DNA of 64,000 bases. Origin: Bremerella volcania (lineage in GTDB: Bacteria; Planctomycetota; Planctomycetia; Pirellulales; Pirellulaceae). Below the pieces are notes generated by a model. The model ran no database searches and was not told where the DNA came from. It saw only the letters and a program-made list of their open reading frames with translations. The stretch covers positions 1,612,001 through 1,676,000 of the forward strand of contig NZ_CP036289.1 in assembly GCF_007748115.1 (NCBI RefSeq). Reading direction: 5' to 3'. The translations under genes and the position numbers were made by a program. Shown here piece by piece: positions 34,330 to 43,978 of the stretch (within the stretch, counting starts at the first letter, position 1; every line of letters starts with the position of its first letter).

Positions 34330-36066
34330 ATGAGACATCTACTAAGTGCCCTATTGATCGGCTTTTTGACGGCCACTATGGCTTTTCCGCCGCAGTTGTT
34401 GATGGCCCAGGATGCCGCTGCCCCGGCTGCTGAGAGCAAGCTGCCGGGCTTGAATTACGTGCCGGAAAACGCTGTCGGCGTGGGTTTCGTGCAGGCCGAT
34501 CGATTTTTGACCAACCCCATGGTACAGGCCTATCCGGTCGAAGTTGCCGAAGCGTTTGGCAAGAAGTATTTGGGCCTCAACCCCATGAAGATCACTTCAA
34601 TTACCTTTGTGATCACGCCTCCTGCGCCGGACTATCCGTCACCGGACATGTTTTCGATTATTAAGACCTCCGAAACATTGAACGAAGAAACTTTCTTCGC
34701 CGGGATCGAAGAACTGGTCGACGGCATGGCCGCGGAAGAAGATATCAAGGAATTCTTTCCCGGTCTTAAAGGGAAAGCTTTCTTCACCGATGCTTATCCA
34801 CTCGATTATGTGGCTGCCCACCTGTTGGACGAGCATACGTTCATGCTGGGTTCGCTCGGCGTGATGGGTGAGGTCGTCGGGAACGGTCCTAATGCCGAAC
34901 TGACCAAGCCTGCCCAAATCTTGGCCGCAGCCAATGATGGTGCCGATGGATACCTCGCATTCAACGTGGAACCGGTTCGCGGTCAACTGAACGACATGCT
35001 GGCGAAGCAAAATATTCCTCCCCCGTTCACCATGTACAAGCAGGTTCCCAACTACACCGAATCGATCACTCTGAGTTGCCACTGCACCGGCAAATTGGCC
35101 GCGACCATGAAGATCAACGGTATTGACGAGGCCGCGACGGGGCGACTGGATGACATGATCGGTTTTGGCCTCGAATTGGCAAAGCAGACCATGCTGTCGG
35201 AAGCCGACAAAATGGTGCGAAGCGAAGACGAAGTAGAGGCCGCGATGGGACGCTACCAGGTTCGTGTTTCAGAAAGCATGATCGATGCGCTTCGTCCGAA
35301 GCAGGAGGGCAACTCGCTTGTCTTGACGTTTGAACAGAGCGAAGAAAACATCATGGGGGCGAACGTCGCTGTGATCGGTGTGCTCGTGGCGTTGCTATTG
35401 CCTGCCCTTCAGGCGGCTCGCGGGGCGGCTCGTCGTGTGCAATCGACCAACAACCTGAGGCAGATCGGCATCGCGATGCATAACTTCCACGATACGTTCG
35501 GAGCTTTTCCGGCCCAGGCAAAGACCGATGCCGAAGGGAAGCCTTTGTTGTCGTGGCGCGTGATGATCTTGCCGTTCATCGAACAAGGCCCAATGTTCGA
35601 CCAATTCCATATGGACGAACCTTGGGACAGCGAACACAACAAGCAGTTCATCAAGCACATGCCCGAAATTTATCGCCGCCCCAATAGCACTGCCCCGGAA
35701 GGGTACACCACCTACCTGGTCCCCGTCGGGAAGAACATGGTCTTCGAGCCGACCTCGAAGCCGACCCCAGAAGGGCAGAAGATTACGATCGGATCCAGGT
35801 TCCGAGACATCACCGATGGAACTTCCAACACGGCAATGTGTGTCGAAGTTAATGATGACGCCGCCGTTATCTGGACCAAACCAAGCGACCTGGAAGTCGA
35901 CCTGATGAACGTTTGGAAAGGGCTAGGCGAAGCCCAACCGGGCGGCTTCAATGGTCTCTGCTGTGACGCAAGCATCCGTTTCATCAGCAAGAATGCGAAT
36001 GCCGACTTCCTGAAGAATTGGTTCCAGCGAAACGACGGCAAAGTGCTGCAGCTTCCGCGGGACTAA
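34330..36066 (+). CDS. Secreted DUF1559-domain protein with a long N-terminal domain
   Basis: 578 residues. A signal peptide spans 1-26 (LLSALLIGFLTATMAFPPQL). Residues 40-340 form an unrecognised alpha/beta domain. From about residue 344 comes a DUF1559 unit: hydrophobic VAVIGVLVALLLPALQAARG, then RVQSTNNLRQIGIAMHNFHD, WRVMILPFIEQGPMFDQF, ITDGTSNTAMCVEVNDDAAV and GGFNGLCCDASIRFIS at the end. In ordinary DUF1559 proteins that helix is the N-terminal pseudopilin segment; here it is internal and lacks the prepilin cleavage site. GGAGG precedes ATG 34330. Function unknown; DUF1559 proteins are hugely expanded in planctomycetes. Confidence 0.85.
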   Translation: MRHLLSALLIGFLTATMAFPPQLLMAQDAAAPAAESKLPGLNYVPENAVGVGFVQADRFLTNPMVQAYPVEVAEAFGKKYLGLNPMKITSITFVITPPAPDYPSPDMFSIIKTSETLNEETFFAGIEELVDGMAAEEDIKEFFPGLKGKAFFTDAYPLDYVAAHLLDEHTFMLGSLGVMGEVVGNGPNAELTKPAQILAAANDGADGYLAFNVEPVRGQLNDMLAKQNIPPPFTMYKQVPNYTESITLSCHCTGKLAATMKINGIDEAATGRLDDMIGFGLELAKQTMLSEADKMVRSEDEVEAAMGRYQVRVSESMIDALRPKQEGNSLVLTFEQSEENIMGANVAVIGVLVALLLPALQAARGAARRVQSTNNLRQIGIAMHNFHDTFGAFPAQAKTDAEGKPLLSWRVMILPFIEQGPMFDQFHMDEPWDSEHNKQFIKHMPEIYRRPNSTAPEGYTTYLVPVGKNMVFEPTSKPTPEGQKITIGSRFRDITDGTSNTAMCVEVNDDAAVIWTKPSDLEVDLMNVWKGLGEAQPGGFNGLCCDASIRFISKNANADFLKNWFQRNDGKVLQLPRD

Positions 36067-36107
36067 GAATGCCGTCGAAATCTGACGATGTGCTTGGCAC
36101 CTCGAAA

Positions 36108-36137
36108 GCCTCCCTGCAAAATGTAGGGAGGCCTTTT
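36108..36137 (+). terminator. Rho-independent terminator of the DUF1559 gene
   Basis: GCCTCCCT (36108-36115) pairs with AGGGAGGC (36125-36132) across a 9-base loop, then CTTTT. It lies between the stop codon at 36066 and the threonine aldolase start at 36170. Confidence 0.85.
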
Positions 36138-36169
36138 CATTCCCACCTTCGAAAGTTCCCACGGTCGCC

Positions 36170-37213
36170 ATGACGTACCCCATCGATCTTCGCAGTGATA
36201 CGGTTACCCAGCCCAGTCCCGCCATGCGGCAATTCATGGCCCAGGCCGAAGTGGGTGACGCCGTCATCGATATCGATCCGACGACCGAGCGGTTGGAAAA
36301 GCTCACCGCCGAGATGCTCGGCAAAGAGGCCGCCATCTTCATGCCGTCGGGGAGCATGACCAATCAGATCGCGATTCGACTGCATTGTCGGCCCGGCGAT
36401 GAATTCTTATGTGAAGAGAACTGCCACGTTTACAACTACGAACAGGCAGCGTTCGCGCAGTTAAGCGGTGTAGTAGCACGAACGTTGCCAGGCGAGCACG
36501 GCGTACTGCAGCCAGAGCAGTTTGAAGGCAAAGTGCGCCCCGAGAACGATCACCTGGTACGGACCAGGCTGGTTTGTCTGGAGAACACTCACAATCGTGG
36601 CTCAGGCAAAGTGCAGCCGTTTGACGTCGTCCAGAAGATCACAAACTGGGCGCATGACCATGGGCTCAAGACTCATCTCGATGGAGCACGGCTCTTCAAT
36701 GCCGCCGCTGCCACCGGCATCCCGGTGGCCGATTGGAGTGCCATGTTCGACACCGTCAGTGTCTGCTTCAGCAAAGGTCTGGGGGCGCCGGTTGGTAGCG
36801 CTCTGGCAGGACCGGCCGAGTTCATCCGTCAGGCCAAGCGAGCCCGAAAACTATTTGGCGGGGGGATGCGTCAGTCGGGAATCATCGCGGCTGGTGCCCT
36901 GTTTGCTTTGCAGAATAACGTGACTCGATTGTCCGAAGATCACGAAAAAGCCGCCAAATTGGCTGAAGCGGTCCGCCAGACCGAGGGGATCCATTTGGAC
37001 GTCGACCCGGTCGAAACGAACATCGTGATCTTTAGCATCGATAAGGAACTGGGCACGGCCGCGCAACTTCAAGCGGCACTCTCGGAGCGTGGCGTCGAGG
37101 TTCTTTCGGTCGCCCCCCAAAAGATCCGCATGGTAACGCACTTGGATGTTTCCATGCTGCAAGTCGATGCTGCGATTGAAGTTATCAAGCAAACATTGCC
37201 TGCCTTGGCGTAA
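36170..37213 (+). CDS. ltaE: L-threonine aldolase, low-specificity type
   Basis: A PLP enzyme that cleaves L-threonine or allo-threonine to glycine and acetaldehyde. In 347 residues it has the usual start PIDLRSDTVTQPSPAMRQFM, then EVGDAVIDIDPTTERLE, AIFMPSGSMTNQIAIRLH (cofactor region), NCHVYNYEQAAFAQLSGV, LENTHNRGSGKVQPF, LDGARLFNAA and the PLP-Lys motif VSVCFSKGLGAPVGSALAG. The start ATG 36170 is fixed by the conserved N-terminus. It has no functional link to its neighbours. Confidence 0.94.
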   Translation: MTYPIDLRSDTVTQPSPAMRQFMAQAEVGDAVIDIDPTTERLEKLTAEMLGKEAAIFMPSGSMTNQIAIRLHCRPGDEFLCEENCHVYNYEQAAFAQLSGVVARTLPGEHGVLQPEQFEGKVRPENDHLVRTRLVCLENTHNRGSGKVQPFDVVQKITNWAHDHGLKTHLDGARLFNAAAATGIPVADWSAMFDTVSVCFSKGLGAPVGSALAGPAEFIRQAKRARKLFGGGMRQSGIIAAGALFALQNNVTRLSEDHEKAAKLAEAVRQTEGIHLDVDPVETNIVIFSIDKELGTAAQLQAALSERGVEVLSVAPQKIRMVTHLDVSMLQVDAAIEVIKQTLPALA

Positions 37214-37502
37214 TCACGGCGGAGGAGGCCATCTCAGGATTATCACCGCTAGGAGGCCATTTTTTGCCGTAGGATCCTGCCGCTTTTCCCGATATTTCGG
37301 GCCGTTCAGGCACGGACTGGGTAAGCCATGAAAACCTGACCGAAGTTTTGCTCTTCGAGCAGCCTGCGCGGTACACTAATAGGTTGACGGAAAACGGTTT
37401 ACGCCCACAGGAAGCACTCGTTTCAGGTGCTCTTCTGCGGGATGTGACGTAGCCGTGCGGTCCGCGTCGTAATGGAACAACAGAGACTGATCGCAAACAA
37501 GC

Positions 37503-40500
37503 ATGCAAGTTACCAAGACGAACGACTTCTGGAAGCTGATCCTCGAATCTGGCCTCATGACCAAAGAGGCCTGCAAGCCGCTGCATGATCAATACCAGCA
37601 AACGGCCAAGAATGGTGATGCCCGGGCACTGGCTACCTGGCTAGTGAAAGGGGGGCATCTCACCACATATCAAGCTCGCTTATTGTTGGCCGGGCGTGTC
37701 AAAGCCATCAACATTGGTGAATACCAAATCACCGATCGACTGGAAGAAGGTCCGCTGCAAGGAACGTACGCCGGCAAGCATGCTCCTACAGGACATCCAG
37801 TGTGGCTGCATCCGATCGCGGCTGAGATCCAGGAAGATGCCGTTCGGTTTCCGATCGTGCAGCAAATGTGCAAGCTGCGATCGTCGGTTCCTCATCCCCA
37901 TCTGATTCGCTGTTTCCACTTGCGACAGGGAAGCAAGCGAAGCTACCTGGTCACCGAACAACTCGATGGCAATCTACTGGCGGAAAGCCGACCTGGCGAA
38001 GGGGTACCGATTCCGACGCCTGACTGTGCGCGCCTGGTGCGTCAAGCGGCCCTCGGTGCGACTCAGATTCATAGCCAGGGCATGGTCGTCGGCGACTTGA
38101 CCATGAATCAGCTATGGCTCGAACCAACCGGCAACCTGAAGCTGTTGCATCTGCCGGTTCGTCCCGTCGAAGCGATCCCGTGGTCGGACGAGTCGCAGGC
38201 CGAACGGCTTGATGCCTTGGCTAACGTTGCCGCACCAGAACTGCAACAAGCGGGCACAGCACCTACGAAGTTGAGCGACCTGTACGCATTGGGTGCGATC
38301 TTGTTCGACCTGCTGACCGGCAAGCCGCCTGTCGAAGGGAGCATCGCCGAGCGACTTCAGCAGCACGCCAGCGCTAAAGTTCCTTCCCCTCCTTACATTC
38401 CCGGCAACTTGATGCAGGTTGTTCAGTACCTGCTGGCCAAGAACCCAGGCGGGCGGTACCAAAGCGCCCAGGACGTTGCCGAAGCGCTCCGTCCTTTCGT
38501 CGATGCCAGCCAGCTTTCGCCTCCCTTAGCCGATGCATTGCCGACGATGGGAAGCTACCTGCAGCACTTGGCAACGAGTGCCAGCGAGCCCGTGGCACCG
38601 CCAACGCCTCCTGCTGCCGCGGCACCACCGGCCGCGGTTCCGTTTCCTGGCCAGGCCCCACCTGCCGCACCGATTCCACAGCCCGTTCCCCCTGCGGCAG
38701 CGCCCTTTCCCGGAGCCGCACCACCGCAAGCGGTTCCCCCTCAACCAGTGGCTACCCAGGTGGCTACGCCGGTTGCCGTTCCGCAAGCAACCGTCACAAC
38801 CGGGGTTCCCGCGGCTCAGCCAGCTCAAGAGGGTGGCGCCAGTCGCGCGACCGCACTGACGGAACGCATTCGCAAACGCAAGCTGCAGCGCAAGATCACC
38901 AGCCTGGTTGTGCTGGGCGTGATGGGAATTGCCGCGATCGTCGGCGGGATATACGGCTACGGAATCCTCTTCCCGTCGAATGACATCGCCGATAACGGAG
39001 AGCAAGTCGAAACCCCACCCGAAGGAAACCCTGATACACCGCCGGTCGATCCGCCACCCGAGGTTGATCCGGCACCGATGACCCCAACAGGGCCGCAACT
39101 GGTACAAGACGATGGCCAAACGTTGTGGGCGTCGCCGACCGATGGGCAGCCAATCGACCTGACCGGCGTGCCGAACGATACGCGTCTGGCCTTGGTCGTG
39201 CGCACGAGCGACCTGACCGGCAACCCTGAAGGAGACCGCATTCTGCGGGCCTTGGGACCAGATTTTGCCGCATTGCGGGAGCAGTTGGAAGGAGAGCTGG
39301 GAGTTCGCTTCGAACAACTCGAGACCCTTACGGTCAGCTTCGGTACGTCGACCGCAGGGGGACCTCCGTGCCTGGTAGCGAAGCTCAAAGGGGGGACGAA
39401 CCTGCTTTCGCTGTGGGGCAATCCCAATCCGATCGCCAGCGGCATCCCGGCGATGTACGACGTCAAAGGTTGGACCGTCATGCCCGTCCCCGGCAAAGAG
39501 GATCGCCAGTTCGTCGCCGGTTCGAAGGCCGTTGTCGAAGCGATCGCCCAACGAGGCGTAGCCGCGCCTCAGCTGACGCGCGAGCTGGAACAGCTTCGCC
39601 GCGAGTCGGACGATCAACAAACGGTCAGCTTGTTGGTCGAACCGCAGTTTCTTGCTTCGTCAGGTAGCCAAGTCATGCGAGGTGAACTGGCAGCTGGCTC
39701 CGCTGGCTTGAGGGACTTCCTGGGCGAAGGCATTCGTGCAGTTCTGGTGAGTGGTCACCTGGGGCAAAACCTGTACCTCGAGATGCGGTGCATAGGGTCG
39801 CTCAGTTTGGATCCACCGAGCCTGGCCAATTCGGTCAAAGAGAAGATCAACGGCGTATCGCGTAAGCTGGAAGATGCCATTCCGGCAGTGAATCCCACAC
39901 CCTATTGGCGTCGACTGGCTTCCCGTTTTCCGAACATGATTCAATTTGCTTACCAGCAATCGCGAACCGGGGTCGATGCCAACCAGGCGGTCGTCAACAT
40001 CATGCTTCCTTCGGCCGCCGGTCAAAACATCGTGGCGGGTGCCGAACTGATGCTCGCGGCCAATTCGACCGGTGCGGTCGGTCCGGCAAGCGGCGCGCCG
40101 ATGCCGGCGGCGAAAACTCCGGAAACGATCGAGGAGAAGCTGGCCAGTACGATGAGCATATCCTTCCCGCAAAATTCGCTCGAATTCGCTCTGCGTGACA
40201 TTGGCGAAGAAGCAGGCATTCCGATCGAAATCAAAGGGGGGGATCTGCAACTGGACGGAATCACCCGCAATAAGGAAATCAAGGAATTCACGCACGACAA
40301 TAAACCGGTCGGCGAGATCCTGGCCCAACTCCTGGTGCGGGCCAATCCCGAAGCCTCGCCGGGCGCCAACACCGAAGTACAAAAACTGATTTATGTGATT
40401 CACCCCATGGACGGTCCCGAAGAAGCAAAGAAGCTGGTAGTCACCACCCGCGCCGCTGCGGAAAAGAACAACTACACGTTGCCTGACGTGTTCAAGATCA

Positions 40501-40505
40501 AATAG
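37503..40505 (+). CDS. Membrane pseudokinase with C-terminal STN-like domain
   Basis: 1000 residues. Residues 8-65 are the N-terminal extension found on planctomycete Ser/Thr kinases (FWKLILESGLMTKEACKPL, WLVKGGHLTTYQARLLLAGR). Residues about 72-325 follow the kinase fold, but the VAIK Lys is missing (HPVWLHPIA), the HRD loop reads VVGDLTMNQLW and the DFG position reads LLHLP; the DLYALGAILFDLLTGKPP helix F region remains. A Pro/Ala-rich linker precedes one membrane helix (about 464-490). Outside is a domain of about 350 residues and a C-terminal STN-like unit (about 880-985, NSLEFALRDIGEEAGIPIEI). It ends 25 bases before the next gene, a probable partner. Confidence 0.85.
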   Translation: MQVTKTNDFWKLILESGLMTKEACKPLHDQYQQTAKNGDARALATWLVKGGHLTTYQARLLLAGRVKAINIGEYQITDRLEEGPLQGTYAGKHAPTGHPVWLHPIAAEIQEDAVRFPIVQQMCKLRSSVPHPHLIRCFHLRQGSKRSYLVTEQLDGNLLAESRPGEGVPIPTPDCARLVRQAALGATQIHSQGMVVGDLTMNQLWLEPTGNLKLLHLPVRPVEAIPWSDESQAERLDALANVAAPELQQAGTAPTKLSDLYALGAILFDLLTGKPPVEGSIAERLQQHASAKVPSPPYIPGNLMQVVQYLLAKNPGGRYQSAQDVAEALRPFVDASQLSPPLADALPTMGSYLQHLATSASEPVAPPTPPAAAAPPAAVPFPGQAPPAAPIPQPVPPAAAPFPGAAPPQAVPPQPVATQVATPVAVPQATVTTGVPAAQPAQEGGASRATALTERIRKRKLQRKITSLVVLGVMGIAAIVGGIYGYGILFPSNDIADNGEQVETPPEGNPDTPPVDPPPEVDPAPMTPTGPQLVQDDGQTLWASPTDGQPIDLTGVPNDTRLALVVRTSDLTGNPEGDRILRALGPDFAALREQLEGELGVRFEQLETLTVSFGTSTAGGPPCLVAKLKGGTNLLSLWGNPNPIASGIPAMYDVKGWTVMPVPGKEDRQFVAGSKAVVEAIAQRGVAAPQLTRELEQLRRESDDQQTVSLLVEPQFLASSGSQVMRGELAAGSAGLRDFLGEGIRAVLVSGHLGQNLYLEMRCIGSLSLDPPSLANSVKEKINGVSRKLEDAIPAVNPTPYWRRLASRFPNMIQFAYQQSRTGVDANQAVVNIMLPSAAGQNIVAGAELMLAANSTGAVGPASGAPMPAAKTPETIEEKLASTMSISFPQNSLEFALRDIGEEAGIPIEIKGGDLQLDGITRNKEIKEFTHDNKPVGEILAQLLVRANPEASPGANTEVQKLIYVIHPMDGPEEAKKLVVTTRAAAEKNNYTLPDVFKIK

Positions 40506-40530
40506 CCTCTTCTTGTGCGAGAGTAATCGC

Positions 40531-42636
40531 GTGACCCTATTCCGAGTTCAATGCCCGACCTGTGCTGCTCGCCTGAAGGTGACCAGCCGTTCCCTCATCG
40601 GCCAGATTGTCAACTGTCCGAAGTGTGGAAGCATGGTCGAGATCGCCGAGCCCGATTCGCCGGCATCGCCAGAAAAGTCGAAGGCAAAGGCCGCACCCGT
40701 CGCTGCACCGGTAGTTTCCCAGCCTGAGACCGCGGCACCGGAAACACCCAAGCCCGAAGCTCCGGCTGCCGAGCCTCCGATAACCTCGGCCGAGGTTTCC
40801 GGCTCCGACGCGGTGTTCGACAATCTCGACGAGATGTTGGCCGGATCGCCAGCGACAGAAGCACAGTCGCCGACTCCTGAAACGCCCCAGCCTGCCGAAG
40901 CTGCAGCGACCGAGATCCATCGATTTTCCGACAGCGCTTCGGTCAGCAAGATGCGCAACATGGCACTGATTGGCGGAACGTCGATCATGGCCCTCGCCAC
41001 ATTCGCCGTGATTGGATATGCCGTCTTCTCCAGCAGCGACAACACGGCGCCGGTCACTCCGGAAGAGCCGGAGCCGACCCAGGTAGCCCAATTCGAACCG
41101 CCGGTTGAGGAAGAACCACCCGCAGAGAAAGAGCCAGCCCCCGTCGAAGAAGCTCCGGAACCGGCGAAAGAACCAGTCGAACCTGAACCTGCCCCGGAGG
41201 AAACACCCACCCAAGAGCCGAACCCGCCCGAGGCAACCACTGAAGCTTCGCCTGAGCCGATGATGCCCCGCGACGAGAATCCGTTTCTGTTCGACGATCC
41301 GGATACCACCACGCCAGCGGAGAAGCCGGCCGTAGAAACACCGAGCGATGATGATGGCAAGCCTAAGGTTGCCGAGGCGAAACCTTCGATTTTGGAATTG
41401 AAGGACGACCCGCTCTATGAAGTCTTTGGCGAGGCGTTTCCTGTTTTGGATCCCGAGGCCTTCGAGCCATCGGCAAGCATGAATCCGGGACCGCCCGAAG
41501 CGGCTCCGGCTATGCCGCAAGTCGACGTTTCGACCGCCCCGGAGCTGGTACCCCCCATTCCAGAAGTCGATGTCGCTCAGCGGCTGCGTGATCCGATTGT
41601 GCGGATTGAGTTCGATAACATGCCGCTCAACGAGTTCGCTTCGTTCGTGACGCAGATGAGCACCGTGCCGGTTACGCTTGATCCACTTGCGTTGGCATCG
41701 GCCGACATCAACGCCAAAACGCCGATTTCCGTAAAGCAAACGCAAACGTCGGTCGAAGGTATTTTGAATTCGGCGGTTCGCCCGTTTGGTCTGGAAGTGA
41801 AAGCGACCGACAAGAGTGCCCGACTGCGAATTACGCAGCCTCTGGATGGCCATAAACGCGTGGCCCAGCTACTGGTCGATGATCTGGCCAAAGATCAGAA
41901 GGAGGTTGCCGATATTGCTTACCTGATGACGCACCTGGTTGAACCCCTTTCGTGGAAGCAGTCGCGCGGTGACGGGCTCTATCGAATTGATCCAGGCAAG
42001 ATCATGATCACGCAAAGTGAAGTGTCGCACTTCAAAGCGGTGGTGTTCTTGGAGAAGCTGCGGATCGCGCGCGGTCTTCCCAAGCGTAGTAATTTTTCGG
42101 ACGAACTGTTCGATCTGACGCTTCGCGGCGATCAGCTTTCACCGGCGCTGCAGAAAGACGTGAAGCTGCAAGTCGTCGTGCCAACGCCGTTTTACAAAGT
42201 GGTCGACCAGCTTGAGAAAAAGAGCGGCCTGACGATTTTGTGCGACTGGGACTCGCTGGCGATGAACAAACTGGGACCTGCGACCCCGGTAACGTTAACC
42301 GCGCCCGGCGTGAGCATGCAGCAAGCGCTCGAGCAGTTCTGCAAGGCCTGGAAACTGGAAGCGTTGCCGATCAATTCGACGACGGTCCAACTAGTCAGCG
42401 AGCGTAGCACTCCGATCATGCCATGGTTGGAGTTCTACGACGTCAGCAAGCTTCAGTTGGGTAAGTCGGAAGCCGCCGCACTGATCAACAATGCCAAACG
42501 CGAGTTGACCGATCTTCGGAAAACAGGCTACGGCGATCTGCAGTATGATCCCGTCAGCAAGCGTCTGTTGGCACTTTTGTCAAAAGACGATCACCAGCGA
42601 TTGCAGTTCGCTTTGCAGCGGAAGATCTCTAACTGA
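40531..42636 (+). CDS. Zinc-ribbon membrane protein with two STN/secretin-N-like modules
   Basis: 701 residues. A cytoplasmic MJ0042-type zinc ribbon has Cys8, Cys11, Cys29 and Cys32 (FRVQCPTCAARLKV, VNCPKCGSMVEI). A Pro/Ala/Glu linker leads to one membrane helix (about 144-168, LIGGTSIMALATFAVIGYAV) and then a long Pro/Glu-rich acidic stalk to about 340. The outer part repeats the A-B architecture of the 20.8-27.5 kb paralogues twice: VRIEFDNMPLNEFASFVTQM, then EPLSWKQSRGDGLYRI with KIMITQSEVSHFKAVVFLEK, and again from about residue 540. GTG 40531 puts the zinc ribbon at the very N-terminus; a TTG six codons upstream is possible. It is coupled to the upstream pseudokinase gene. Confidence 0.83.
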   Translation: MTLFRVQCPTCAARLKVTSRSLIGQIVNCPKCGSMVEIAEPDSPASPEKSKAKAAPVAAPVVSQPETAAPETPKPEAPAAEPPITSAEVSGSDAVFDNLDEMLAGSPATEAQSPTPETPQPAEAAATEIHRFSDSASVSKMRNMALIGGTSIMALATFAVIGYAVFSSSDNTAPVTPEEPEPTQVAQFEPPVEEEPPAEKEPAPVEEAPEPAKEPVEPEPAPEETPTQEPNPPEATTEASPEPMMPRDENPFLFDDPDTTTPAEKPAVETPSDDDGKPKVAEAKPSILELKDDPLYEVFGEAFPVLDPEAFEPSASMNPGPPEAAPAMPQVDVSTAPELVPPIPEVDVAQRLRDPIVRIEFDNMPLNEFASFVTQMSTVPVTLDPLALASADINAKTPISVKQTQTSVEGILNSAVRPFGLEVKATDKSARLRITQPLDGHKRVAQLLVDDLAKDQKEVADIAYLMTHLVEPLSWKQSRGDGLYRIDPGKIMITQSEVSHFKAVVFLEKLRIARGLPKRSNFSDELFDLTLRGDQLSPALQKDVKLQVVVPTPFYKVVDQLEKKSGLTILCDWDSLAMNKLGPATPVTLTAPGVSMQQALEQFCKAWKLEALPINSTTVQLVSERSTPIMPWLEFYDVSKLQLGKSEAAALINNAKRELTDLRKTGYGDLQYDPVSKRLLALLSKDDHQRLQFALQRKISN

Positions 42637-42680
42637 CGCGGAGATCTTCCTTGGGTTTCAAGCTTGAACGCCTCCAGGGC

Positions 42681-43706
42681 TTAGACGTCGGCCCCGCATT
42701 GGATTCCCACGGCATTGGCCACGGCGCGGCAACGTTTCATCGTTTCGGCGAAGGTGGGCAAATCAAGCGATTGGTAGCCGTCGCTCATGGCTTCATCGGG
42801 CTCGGGGTGCACTTCCACGATGATCCCGTCGGCGCCGATCGCCACGGCGGCAACACACATATCGGGGACCAGGGCAGCATGGCCGGTGCCGTGGCTCGGG
42901 TCGATGACCACCGGCAAATGCGTCTTCTGATGCAGGTAGGTTACCGTCGCCAAAGGAAGCGTGAAACGCGTGTGTGACTCGAAGGTCCGAATCCCGCGTT
43001 CGCATAGCATGACTCGGCTGTTCCCTTCGTTAAGAATGTATTCGGCGGCCAGCAGTAGTTCGTCGATGGTGGCCGATGGTCCGCGTTTGAGCAGCACGGC
43101 CCGATCGACTCTGCCGACTTCTTCCAGCAGGCGGTAATTTTGCATGTTCCGGGCACCGATCTGCAGCACATCGGCGTACTTGGCCACCAGTTGGACGTCT
43201 TCCGAGGCGACTACCTCCGTTACCACTGCCAGGCCTGTTTCTTCGCGGGCCGTGGCCAGCATCTTCAGGCCTTCTTCCTTCAGTCCCTGGAACGAGTAAG
43301 GGCTGGTACGTGGCTTGAACGCCCCCCCACGCAGCGCCGTGGCACCAGCGGCTTTGACCGCCTTGGCAGTCTCGACAATCTGGTCTTCGCTCTCCACGCT
43401 GCAAGGACCCGCGATGACGCCGCACTTGCCGTTGCCGACTTCCAAACTGCCTGCTTTGACCAGCGTTGGCTCCGGCTTCACTTCTCGGCTGGCGACCTTA
43501 TAGGGGGCCAGGATCGGCACGACCTTAGAGACGCCTGCGACGGTCTCGAACGACTCACGCATTTCTTCGCGTTTGTCGCCAATCGCGGCGATCACGGTTC
43601 TTTCGGTCCCTTGGATAACATGGGCTTTGAGCCCTAATTTCTCGACTTTTTCGGCGGCGTGTTGAATCATTTCGCCGGTGGCTTCCCGTTTCATAACGAT
43701 GATCAT
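42681..43706 (-). CDS. aroF: 3-deoxy-7-phosphoheptulonate synthase (DAHP synthase), AroF/AroA-beta type
   Basis: First enzyme of the shikimate pathway, joining phosphoenolpyruvate and erythrose 4-phosphate. The 341-residue protein has an N-terminal ferredoxin-like regulatory domain (about 1-70, [20 protein letters not shown]) and a catalytic TIM barrel: [85 protein letters not shown] and [37 protein letters not shown]. The N-terminal domain implies feedback control as in Thermotoga-type enzymes. Start ATG 43706. Confidence 0.95.
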   Translation of the reverse strand: MIIVMKREATGEMIQHAAEKVEKLGLKAHVIQGTERTVIAAIGDKREEMRESFETVAGVSKVVPILAPYKVASREVKPEPTLVKAGSLEVGNGKCGVIAGPCSVESEDQIVETAKAVKAAGATALRGGAFKPRTSPYSFQGLKEEGLKMLATAREETGLAVVTEVVASEDVQLVAKYADVLQIGARNMQNYRLLEEVGRVDRAVLLKRGPSATIDELLLAAEYILNEGNSRVMLCERGIRTFESHTRFTLPLATVTYLHQKTHLPVVIDPSHGTGHAALVPDMCVAAVAIGADGIIVEVHPEPDEAMSDGYQSLDLPTFAETMKRCRAVANAVGIQCGADV

Positions 43707-43763
43707 TGCTTTCTCTTCCCAGGCTTAGTTTGGTGAGGTGTCAGTCGTAAAGTTGGCAATGGA

Positions 43764-43803
43764 AACAAAAAAAGCCCTGAATCGCTTTCCGATTCAGGGC
43801 TTT
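43764..43803 (-). terminator. Rho-independent terminator downstream of the soluble histidine kinase gene
   Basis: AAAGCCCTGAATCG (43771-43784) and CGATTCAGGGCTTT (43790-43803) form a perfect 14-base stem with a 5-base loop. On the minus strand it is followed by TTTTGTTTCC. It would stop transcripts from the gene ending at 43979 before they reach aroF. The 43804-43978 stretch shows nothing else. Confidence 0.88.
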
Positions 43804-43978
43804 GGAGTTCTCGCGTTTTGCAGTTCGCAGTTTACACAGAATCCTCGGCCCTACTCGGAAAGTAAGGAAAGTAGAATCCAAAAGTAAACTGCCAGCTGTT
43901 CATATCGCTTATTATGTGCGCGATTTCGTTTGTGACAAGTCCGATTTTCATGAACTTGCCGTGAAGCAGGAATCTTGC

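Noticed and set aside
37503-38480. Annotation as an active Ser/Thr protein kinase
   Set aside because: Catalytic Lys, HRD Asp and DFG Asp positions are all replaced.
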